Of a DNA stretch of 14,659 nt, positions 1 through 6,381 are shown piece after piece. The translations under genes and the position numbers were made by a program. The notes beneath the pieces are model-generated. The model searched no databases. It was not told the origin of the DNA and saw only the letters and a list, made by a program, of their open reading frames with translations. The stretch is from Pseudomonadota bacterium (GTDB lineage: Bacteria; Pseudomonadota; Alphaproteobacteria; Sphingomonadales; Sphingomonadaceae): positions 1 through 14,659 of the forward strand of contig JAEXLC010000330.1 in the NCBI GenBank assembly GCA_023445495.1, read 5' to 3'. Position 1 is the stretch's first letter. Each line of letters opens with the position of its first letter.

Positions 1-8
1 GAAGCGGG

Positions 9-29
9 ATCCCGGCTCAAGGCCGGGAT
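9..29. repeat. REP-like GC-rich hairpin
   Basis: A perfect 8-bp inverted repeat, ATCCCGGC and GCCGGGAT, is separated by the 5-nt loop TCAAG. It lies just beyond the stop codon of the amidohydrolase gene. Neither strand has a T-run after the stem, so it is not a convincing intrinsic terminator. It resembles the short dispersed palindromes common between genes of sphingomonads (recalled, not searched). A related stem with a GAAG loop occurs at 7896-7913. What lies to its left is outside the window. Confidence 0.55.
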
Positions 30-54
30 GACGGGGTAGATGCGGTAGCCGAGG

Positions 55-1455
55 TTATCGGACCTTACCCTCCACCACCAGCTTGCCGTCGGCGATGACA
101 TAGCGGACATCGCGCAGGTTCTTCAGCGAATCGAGCGGGTTGGCGCCGACGATCAGGATGTCGGCGATCTTGCCGGGCTCGATCGTGCCGAGCTTGTCGC
201 CCATGCGCAGGATCTTCGCGCCGACGCTGGTGGCCGAGGCCAGGACATCGGCATTGGTCATGCCCGCCTGGTGGAGATAGTCGAGCTCGCGGAAATAGGC
301 GTCCGGGTAGCGCCATTCATTTTCGAACGGGATATCGGTGCCCACGCCGATCGGCACGCCGGCGCGATACGCTTCGTTCACCCGCTTTAGGTGATCCTGC
401 TGGTTGATCACGAAGCGGCGCGAATGGGTGTAGTAGAAGCCACCGCTGGGGATGCCAGCGGTCGGGTACCCGCCCTCCAGCAGATTGTCGAAGGCGCCGA
501 TCGTGGGGACGAAGGCGGTGCCGTGCTTCTTCATCAGCGGCACGGCCTTGTCGCTGAGCAACAGCGGATGCTCGAGCGTGTCGACGCCCGCCTCGATCGC
601 CCAGTCGGTATACTGGCCATAGCTGTCGATCGCGACGGGAACGCCGAGCGAATGCGCCTCCTCGATCGCCGCGGCGAGCTCTTCCCGGTCGGCGGGGGCG
701 CTGATCTTGATCCAGTCGGAAAGGCGGCGGACCTGCTCGCGCACTGCCTTGCGCCACTCCCAGGGGCCATCGACACCGTGGGGATCGCCGCCGAGATTGG
801 GCTTCTCGCGTCCGGTGGCGGTGGAGGTGACTTCGTCGCCATGTCCACCGGTGCTGGCGATCAGCTTGCCGCTCCATAGCACGCGCGGGCCGCGGATCAT
901 GCCGCGATCGACCGCTTCCTTGATGCGCAGCGCGACGTCATCCATCGTGCCGACGTCGCGTGCCGCGGTGATGCCGGCGGTGACCATCTGGTCGGCCAGG
1001 ATCGTGCCGCGGATCGCGGCGGCCGCGGTGCTGTCCGAATAGCGACCCATGTCGGTGCCGCGCTGCTGGGTGAAGTGGATATGCAGGTCGATCAGGCCGG
1101 GCAGGATCCACAGGCCCTTCGCGTCGATCGTCCGCGCCGCATTGGCGGGCACCGGGGTGCCGGCCGGGCCAGCGGCGACGATCCGGTCGCCCTGCAGCAC
1201 CACCACGGCATTGGCGATCGGCGCCCCGCCCCGCCCGTCAAGCAGCGTGCCGCCGGTGAGCACGACCACCGGTTCCTTGCTGCGATCGATCGGCGGGATC
1301 GGCACGCGGCGCACATCGTCCGTCGTCTCGGGGATCGGGCGCTGCTGGGCATGGGCAACATGCGGGGCGAGCGCCCCGATCAGGAAGGCGGCGGAGAACG
1401 CCGCTCCCTGCAACAAGTGCTTGCGCGTGACCCGCAGCGTCCCCGTCTCAACCAT
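55..1455 (-). CDS. secreted amidohydrolase family protein (metal-dependent hydrolase)
   Basis: The 466-residue protein belongs to the amidohydrolase superfamily (imidazolonepropionase/prolidase-like branch), which hydrolyses amide or related bonds with a metal centre. The start ATG at 1455 is followed by a signal peptide: basic stretch RVTRK, hydrophobic core, probable cleavage after AHA at residue 36. Export is by Sec, or by Tat with an RK variant. The body shows the N-terminal beta-sandwich (VVLTGGTLLDG, about 63-74), the metal motif H125-x-H127, a GGHGD motif near 203-207, candidate carboxylated K250, H296 in the LEHP motif, D374 in VGTD, and the C-terminal GTIEPGKIADILI segment. The usual His of the VxxHxxG strand is replaced by D277 (VAIDSYG). 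The substrate cannot be told; dipeptides, cyclic amides or lactones are all possible. The gene stands alone on its strand, divergent from the TPR gene. An upstream in-frame extension to 2091 is a shadow of the TPR gene. Confidence 0.9.
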   Translation of the reverse strand: MVETGTLRVTRKHLLQGAAFSAAFLIGALAPHVAHAQQRPIPETTDDVRRVPIPPIDRSKEPVVVLTGGTLLDGRGGAPIANAVVVLQGDRIVAAGPAGTPVPANAARTIDAKGLWILPGLIDLHIHFTQQRGTDMGRYSDSTAAAAIRGTILADQMVTAGITAARDVGTMDDVALRIKEAVDRGMIRGPRVLWSGKLIASTGGHGDEVTSTATGREKPNLGGDPHGVDGPWEWRKAVREQVRRLSDWIKISAPADREELAAAIEEAHSLGVPVAIDSYGQYTDWAIEAGVDTLEHPLLLSDKAVPLMKKHGTAFVPTIGAFDNLLEGGYPTAGIPSGGFYYTHSRRFVINQQDHLKRVNEAYRAGVPIGVGTDIPFENEWRYPDAYFRELDYLHQAGMTNADVLASATSVGAKILRMGDKLGTIEPGKIADILIVGANPLDSLKNLRDVRYVIADGKLVVEGKVR

Positions 1456-1488
1456 GGCGCGACCCCTATTATTCCCAATTACACATGA

Positions 1489-1517
1489 TTTAAAGCGTGA
1501 TTCTCTTGACGAGGCAA
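1489..1517 (-). promoter_or_regulatory. probable sigma-70 promoter of the amidohydrolase gene
   Basis: Read on the minus strand, TTGCCT (1517-1512) is followed after exactly 17 bp by TTTAAA (1494-1489). That is a fair -35/-10 pair with ideal spacing. Transcription would begin about 27 nt before the ATG at 1455, leaving room for the purine-rich AGGGG that lies about 7 nt before the start. The surrounding 1465-1525 stretch is clearly AT-richer than the genes on either side. A perfect 10-bp palindrome, GCAAGCTTGC (1527-1536), sits just upstream of the -35 and could be an operator, but it may be chance. Confidence 0.5.
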
Positions 1518-1583
1518 GGGTCATTTGCAAGCTTGCTCCGCAGCGGCCCCGCTTGGGAGCGGCCGTGGCGGGGAATCGCGCGG

Positions 1584-3413
1584 ATGAAGCAGACAAGGCT
1601 GGAAGGAGGCCCGGCATCGCCGACAGGGCAGCACGGCCTTGGCGCGGGCGCGCTGGGCGAAGCGCTGCAGCACGCGATGGCGCTGGCGCGCGGCGGACAG
1701 CCGGGTCCGGCCGAGACGATCCTGCTGCGCGTGCTCGATCTTGCGCCGGAGAACCCCGATGCGCTCCAGCTGCTCGGGATGATCGCGCGGCAGGCGGGGC
1801 GCAACGGCGATGCCGCCGCGCTGTTCCGCCGCTCGCTCGCCGGTGCCCCTGGCCAGCCACATGTCCATAACAATCTCGGCAATTGCCTGCTCGACCTGGG
1901 CGATACCGCCGGGGCGGCCATCGCCTATCGCGAGGCGCTGCGGCTGACGCCCGGCTATGATGACGCGCGGGTGAACCTCGCGATCGCGCAGCTTGGCGCG
2001 GAGGATGCGACGGGCGCCTGCGATACGCTCGCCCCGCTGCTGCGCCGCGATCCGCGCAACGCCCGTGCCTGGGCGACGCTGGGCCAGGCACGACGCGCGG
2101 CGGGCGAGCTCGACCATGCGATCACCGCCTTCCGCACCGCGCTGGCGCTGCGGCCGGATCATGTGCCGACGCTGCACAATCTGGGCGTCGCGCTGCGGCT
2201 GGCCGGCTGGCGCGAGGAAGCGCTGGCGCTGCTTGCCCGCGCGATGGAGGGCGACCCGGCCAGCCCGGAGATCGCCTATGCGCTCGGCCACTGCCTGCAG
2301 GATCTCGGACGGATCGACGCGGCGATCACTGCCTATGAACGCGCGATCACGCTGCGCCCGACCGACCGTGCGGCGCACGCCTCGCTCAACGGATTGCTGT
2401 GGCGGCAAGGGCGTAGCGATGCGTGGCTGGAAAGCTATCGACTAGCATTAGCACTATATCCAGGCGACGAGGGGCTGCTTTGCGACCTTGCCGATCGGCT
2501 GTTGCTGGCGGGGGATGCCGCTGGCGCCGCTGCGCTGCTGGCGCCGCATGCAGGAGCCGGTGGACCGGAATTGCAGCATCAGCTTGGCCGGGCGCGCTGG
2601 TCGCTCGGGGAAAGCGAGGCGGCGCTGGCGCGGTTTGACGCGGCGGGCGATTTCGCACCGGCGATGCGCGAGGCGGCGCGGGCCTGCATCATCCTTGACC
2701 GGCCGGGCGAAGCGCTGGACCGGCTGGAGCCATTGCTCGCCGCCGATCGCTTCGACCAGCAGGGGCTGGCGCTGCAGGGGCTGGGCTGGCGGTTCACCGG
2801 CGATCCGCGCGAGGCGTGGCTCAACGATGCGGAGCGGCTGGTGTCGACCAGCCTGCTCGCCCCGCCCGATGCCGGCTTCAACGCCCGGCTCGATGCCGCG
2901 CTCTCCGCCCTTCACCGCGACCGGCAGCACCCGCTCGACCAGACACTGCGCGGCGGCACCCAGACCAGCGACGACCTGTTCGCCCTGCCCGACCCGATGA
3001 TCGCGCAGGTGCGCGGCATGATCGAGGCGCAGGTAGCCGAATGGATCGCCGGCCTGCCGCGCGATGCCGATCATCCCTTCCTGAGCCGCAACACCGGCCG
3101 CTTCGCCTTTTCCGGCTCCTGGTCGGTGCGGCTGCGCAGTTCGGGGTTCCATGAGAACCATATCCATCCCGAGGGCTGGATCAGCGCCTGCTATTATGTC
3201 GCCCTGCCCGACGCGGTGAGCCACGAACGGCAGGGCTGGCTGAAGTTCGGCGAGACCGGGCTGCGGCTTGGGGAGCGCGAGCGGATCACCCGCATGATCC
3301 GGCCCGAGCCCGGGCTGCTCGTGCTGTTCCCCTCCTATTTCTACCACGGGACGGTGCCGTTCGAGGACACCGGCCACCGCACCACCATCGCCTTCGACAT
3401 CGTGCCGGGATGA
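1584..3413 (+). CDS. TPR protein with C-terminal putative 2OG-Fe(II) oxygenase domain
   Basis: The 609-residue protein begins with a TPR superhelix (about residues 25-260, poorer repeats to about 410). Repeats such as LHNLGVALRLAGWREEALAL are typical. The C-terminal part (about 448-609) matches the pattern of the putative 2OG-Fe(II) oxygenase family (PF13759): HPLDQTLRGGTQT near 449-461, SWSVRLRSSGFHENHIHPEGW at 512-532 in two overlapping parts, ISACYYVALP, FYHGT with H588, and HRTTIAFD with R599. Candidate iron ligands are H526 or H528 with H588, and R599 may bind 2-oxoglutarate. No signal peptide is seen, so it should be cytoplasmic. The family's substrate is unknown; protein hydroxylation guided by the TPR scaffold is plausible. 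I chose the ATG at 1584 because the upstream GTG at 1497 lacks a ribosome site and adds unrelated residues; the ATG at 1677 is a less likely alternative. A run of eight unusual AT-rich codons occurs at 2439-2462. Confidence 0.85.
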   Translation: MKQTRLEGGPASPTGQHGLGAGALGEALQHAMALARGGQPGPAETILLRVLDLAPENPDALQLLGMIARQAGRNGDAAALFRRSLAGAPGQPHVHNNLGNCLLDLGDTAGAAIAYREALRLTPGYDDARVNLAIAQLGAEDATGACDTLAPLLRRDPRNARAWATLGQARRAAGELDHAITAFRTALALRPDHVPTLHNLGVALRLAGWREEALALLARAMEGDPASPEIAYALGHCLQDLGRIDAAITAYERAITLRPTDRAAHASLNGLLWRQGRSDAWLESYRLALALYPGDEGLLCDLADRLLLAGDAAGAAALLAPHAGAGGPELQHQLGRARWSLGESEAALARFDAAGDFAPAMREAARACIILDRPGEALDRLEPLLAADRFDQQGLALQGLGWRFTGDPREAWLNDAERLVSTSLLAPPDAGFNARLDAALSALHRDRQHPLDQTLRGGTQTSDDLFALPDPMIAQVRGMIEAQVAEWIAGLPRDADHPFLSRNTGRFAFSGSWSVRLRSSGFHENHIHPEGWISACYYVALPDAVSHERQGWLKFGETGLRLGERERITRMIRPEPGLLVLFPSYFYHGTVPFEDTGHRTTIAFDIVPG

Positions 3414-3426
3414 CCGGCGCGCACGC
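3402..3426. repeat. short imperfect tandem duplication, copy 1
   Basis: This 25-nt unit spans the last codons and the TGA stop of the TPR-oxygenase gene. It recurs at 3431-3452 with one substitution and a 3-nt deletion. Both copies begin GTGCCGG and end GCGCACGC. Confidence 0.7.
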
Positions 3427-3430
3427 AACC

Positions 3431-3452
3431 GTGCCGGCATGACCGCGCACGC
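3431..3452. repeat. short imperfect tandem duplication, copy 2
   Basis: This is the 22-nt second copy of the unit at 3402-3426, four bases downstream. It fills much of the 60-nt gap before the cyclase gene. It probably arose by slippage or tandem duplication of the gene end and duplicates the stop-codon context. Confidence 0.7.
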
Positions 3453-3460
3453 CCACCACA

Positions 3461-3466
3461 GGGAGG
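3461..3466 (+). promoter_or_regulatory. strong ribosome binding site of the cyclase gene
   Basis: GGGAGG lies seven bases before the ATG at 3474. It is the best Shine-Dalgarno sequence on the plus strand of this window and fixes the start of the first gene of the ior operon. It contrasts with the weak sites before iorA and iorB, which probably rely on translational coupling. Confidence 0.8.
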
Positions 3467-3473
3467 ACAGACC

Positions 3474-4253
3474 ATGACCAGCCAGACGCTCGAGATCTTC
3501 GCGGCGGGCATCGCATCGGGGGAGATCCGCACGATCGACCTGACCCAGACGCTGTCGCCCGACACGCCCACGCTCGTCCTGCCGCCCGAGTTCGGCCAGT
3601 GCGCAGGGTTCAGCCAGGAGGAGATCTCGCGCTATGACGAGCGCGGCGTCGCCTGGTACTGGAACAACTTCACCGTCAGCGAGCATACCGGCACGCATTT
3701 CGATGCGCCGATCCACTGGATCACCGGCAAGGACCTGCCCAACAACGCCGTCGATACGGTGCCGCCGGCCGACTTCATCGCCACCGCCGTGGTGATCGAC
3801 ATCTCGGCAAAGTCGGCGGAGAACCCGGACTATCTCCTCACCGTCGCCGATATCGAGGCCTGGGAAGCCGAGCATGGCCTGATCCCCCCGCGCAGCTGGA
3901 TCCTGCTGCGCACCGACTGGTCGAAGCGCGATGTCGATGCGTACACCAATAGGCGCGAGGACGGCGCGCATACGCCCGGGCCCTCGGCCGAAGCGGTGCA
4001 GTTCCTGATCGAGGCGCGTGACGCGCATGGTCTGGGCGTCGAAACGATCGGCACCGATGCAGGCCAGGCGCATCTGCTCAGCCCGGCCTATCCGGCGCAT
4101 ACGCTGTTCCACGCGGCAGGGCGCTACGGGCTGCAATGCCTGGAAAATCTCGACCTGCTGCCGCCGACCGGCGCGGTGATCCTTGCCACCCCGCTCAAGA
4201 TCAAGGGCGGATCGGGCAGCCCGCTGCGCGTGCTGGCGCTGGTCGCGGGCTGA
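3474..4253 (+). CDS. cyclase family protein (kynurenine formamidase/isatin hydrolase-like metal hydrolase)
   Basis: The 259-residue protein belongs to the cyclase family (PF04199), which includes kynurenine formamidase and isatin hydrolase. These cytoplasmic enzymes use a divalent metal to open amide bonds. The family signature HxGTHxDxPxH is intact: H71, T74, H75, D77, P79 and H81 in SEHTGTHFDAPIHW. A second family motif, PGPSAEA, lies at 168-174, and GTDAGQAH at 193-200 is the later conserved loop. At 259 residues it is longer than a typical KynB (about 210), so it is closer to the larger members of the family. It is the first gene of an operon; only 4 bases separate its stop from iorA. That linkage suggests it opens an aromatic or indolic ring product upstream of an arylpyruvate, but this is inference. 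Family assignment is secure and the substrate is not. Confidence 0.88.
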   Translation: MTSQTLEIFAAGIASGEIRTIDLTQTLSPDTPTLVLPPEFGQCAGFSQEEISRYDERGVAWYWNNFTVSEHTGTHFDAPIHWITGKDLPNNAVDTVPPADFIATAVVIDISAKSAENPDYLLTVADIEAWEAEHGLIPPRSWILLRTDWSKRDVDAYTNRREDGAHTPGPSAEAVQFLIEARDAHGLGVETIGTDAGQAHLLSPAYPAHTLFHAAGRYGLQCLENLDLLPPTGAVILATPLKIKGGSGSPLRVLALVAG

Positions 4254-4257
4254 GCGG

Positions 4258-6381
4258 ATGGCCGAGCGTTCGTTCAAGGCGGAAGTCGAGCAACTGCGGC
4301 TGGGAGACGGCGAGACCTTTCACGGCGAAGGCATACTCGCCGTCACCAAGGCGCTGCTCCAGGCCGGGGTGGCCTATGTCGGCGGCTATCAGGGATCGCC
4401 GATCAGCCATCTGATGGACGTGTTCGCCGATGCGAACGAGCTGATGGGAGAGCTCGGCGTCCATTTCGAAAGCTCGGCGAGCGAGGCAACGGCGGCGGCG
4501 ATGCTGGCCGCTTCGGTCAACTATCCGCTGCGCGGCGCAGTGGCGTGGAAATCGGTGGTCGGCACCAATGTCGCCTCCGACGCGCTGTCCAACGTCGCTT
4601 CGGGCGGGGTGACCGGTGGGGCGCTGGTGATCCTGGGCGAGGATTATGGCGAAGGATCCTCGATCATGCAGGAGCGTACCCATGCCTTTGCGATGAAGTC
4701 GCAGATGTGGCTGCTCGATCCAAGGCCGAGCCTGCCGGTGATCGTCGACATGGTCGAGAAGGGCTTCGAGCTGTCCGAGGCCTCGAACACGCCGGTGATG
4801 CTCGAGCTGCGGGTGCGCGCCTGCCATGTGACCGGCAGCTTCGTCGCCAAGGAAAACCAACGTCCGAAACTCACCGTCGCGGAAGCAGCCGAGGCGCCGG
4901 TGCGCGATACCGACCGGATCGTGCTGCCGCCGGCCAATTTCCTGCATGAGGTCGAGAAGATCGAGCAGCGCTGGCCTGCCGCGATCCGCTTCGTGCAGGA
5001 GCGCAAGCTTAACGAGCATTTCGGTCCCGAAAGCGATGAAATCGGCATCATCGTGCAGGGCGGGTTGTTCAACTCGCTCAACCGCGCGCTCGAACTGCTC
5101 GACCTGTCGGATGCGTACGGCAACGCTGCGATCCCGGTCTATGTGCTCAACGTCACCTATCCGCTGATCCCCGACGAGGTCCGCGACTTCTGTGCAGGCA
5201 AGCGCGCGGTGCTGGTGGTCGAGGAAGGCCAGCCCGAATTCATCGAGCATGAGCTGAACACGTTGGTCCGCCGCGCCGGACTCGATACAAGGATCGTCGG
5301 CAAGGACGTGCTGCCACGCGCGGGCGAATATGGTGGCGCGGTGATCCGCGACGGGGTGGCGAAGTTCCTGCGGGAGCACGCTCCCGAGCGCGCGCCGGCC
5401 GAGGTGGAGAAACCCGCCCCTGCCCTGCCGCCCAGCGCGGTGCCGCAGCGGCCAGCGGGGTTCTGCACGGGCTGCCCGGAGCGCCCAATCTTCTCGGCGA
5501 TGAAGCTGGTGCAGAAGGAGATGGGCGCCTTCCACGTCTCCGCCGATATCGGCTGCCACCTGTTCTCGATCCTGCCGCCCTTCCATATCGGCAACACGAC
5601 GATGGGATACGGCCTGGGCACCGCCGGCGCCTCGGCGTTCAAGCCGCGCGACAAACGGGCGATCGCGATCATGGGCGATGGCGGCTTCTGGCATAACGGC
5701 CTGACCTCGGGGATCGGCAACGCAGTCTTCAACCAGGACGACAATCTGACGATCATCGTCGACAATGGCTATTCGGCCGCGACCGGGGGCCAGGATATCC
5801 TCTCCTCGCGCGCCAAGCCGCCCAACCGCAAGACCAACAACCCGATCGAGAAGGCAGTGCGCGGGGTCGGCATCGGCTGGGCGCGGACGATGACGCGGAC
5901 CTATGATGTCGCCGGCATGCGCGATGCGATCCGCGAGGCGCTGACCAGCAAGGAGAAAGGCCCCAAGGTGCTGGTCGCCCAGTCCGAGTGCCAGCTCAAC
6001 CGCCAGCGCCGGGTGAAGCCGCAACTGGCCAAGGCGATGAAGGCCGGACAGCGGGTGGTACGCGAGCGCTTCGGCGTCGATCCCGATACCTGCACCGGCG
6101 ACCACAGCTGCATCCGGCTCTCGGGCTGCCCGTCGCTGACGATCAAGCCCAATCCCGATCCGCTGCGGCAGGATCCCGTCGCGCATGTCGAGAACAGCTG
6201 TGTCGGCTGCGGCGTGTGCGGCGAGGTGAGCCATGCCGCGGTGCTCTGCCCCTCCTTCTACAAGGCCCATGTCATCGCCAATCCCGACCGCCGCGACCGC
6301 CTCCGCCAGCGCCTGCGCGGCTGGGTGATCGCAGCCCTGCAGAAGCGCGGCGCCCGCGCCATCGCCGCGAGGGCGTTCTGA
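4258..6381 (+). CDS. iorA: indolepyruvate ferredoxin oxidoreductase, alpha subunit
   Basis: The 707-residue thiamine-diphosphate subunit oxidatively decarboxylates indolepyruvate and other arylpyruvates to aryl-acetyl-CoA, passing electrons to ferredoxin. The N-terminal domain (about 15-200) starts with GEGILAVTKALLQAGVAYVGGYQGSP, here noted at 24-49 in pieces, typical of 2-oxoacid:ferredoxin oxidoreductases. A second domain spans about 260-375. The TPP domain starts at FCTGCPERP (C403, C406) and holds MGDGGFWHNG (472-481) and IIVDNGYSAATGGQ (499-512), the GDG...N cofactor motif. The C-terminal iron-sulfur region has C612, C618 and C624, then C648, C651, C654 and C664. The first group is a degenerate ferredoxin motif and the second is complete. 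The ATG at 4258 lies 4 nt after the cyclase stop; earlier in-frame starts would overlap that gene. iorB overlaps the stop by one base. Confidence 0.93.
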   Translation: MAERSFKAEVEQLRLGDGETFHGEGILAVTKALLQAGVAYVGGYQGSPISHLMDVFADANELMGELGVHFESSASEATAAAMLAASVNYPLRGAVAWKSVVGTNVASDALSNVASGGVTGGALVILGEDYGEGSSIMQERTHAFAMKSQMWLLDPRPSLPVIVDMVEKGFELSEASNTPVMLELRVRACHVTGSFVAKENQRPKLTVAEAAEAPVRDTDRIVLPPANFLHEVEKIEQRWPAAIRFVQERKLNEHFGPESDEIGIIVQGGLFNSLNRALELLDLSDAYGNAAIPVYVLNVTYPLIPDEVRDFCAGKRAVLVVEEGQPEFIEHELNTLVRRAGLDTRIVGKDVLPRAGEYGGAVIRDGVAKFLREHAPERAPAEVEKPAPALPPSAVPQRPAGFCTGCPERPIFSAMKLVQKEMGAFHVSADIGCHLFSILPPFHIGNTTMGYGLGTAGASAFKPRDKRAIAIMGDGGFWHNGLTSGIGNAVFNQDDNLTIIVDNGYSAATGGQDILSSRAKPPNRKTNNPIEKAVRGVGIGWARTMTRTYDVAGMRDAIREALTSKEKGPKVLVAQSECQLNRQRRVKPQLAKAMKAGQRVVRERFGVDPDTCTGDHSCIRLSGCPSLTIKPNPDPLRQDPVAHVENSCVGCGVCGEVSHAAVLCPSFYKAHVIANPDRRDRLRQRLRGWVIAALQKRGARAIAARAF

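Noticed and set aside
1506..1534. Possible plus-strand promoter for the TPR gene starting TTGACG at 1506
   Set aside because: The hexamer 17 bp downstream is AAGCTT, a poor -10. The -35 match alone is not enough to call it.
1456..2091. N-terminal extension of the amidohydrolase frame up to 2091
   Set aside because: The extra 212 codons are Arg/Ala/Pro-rich and antisense to the TPR gene. A signal peptide begins exactly at the ATG at 1455, preceded by a promoter-like sequence.
2454..4277. Long minus-strand open frame (607 codons) opposite the TPR and cyclase genes
   Set aside because: It lies antisense to two genes with clear domain motifs. The translation is His/Arg/Gly-rich without recognisable motifs, as expected for a shadow frame in GC-rich DNA.
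4201..6270. Minus-strand open frame of 689 codons opposite iorA
   Set aside because: It is entirely antisense to iorA, whose cofactor and iron-sulfur motifs are unmistakable. The translation has the low-complexity look of a shadow frame.
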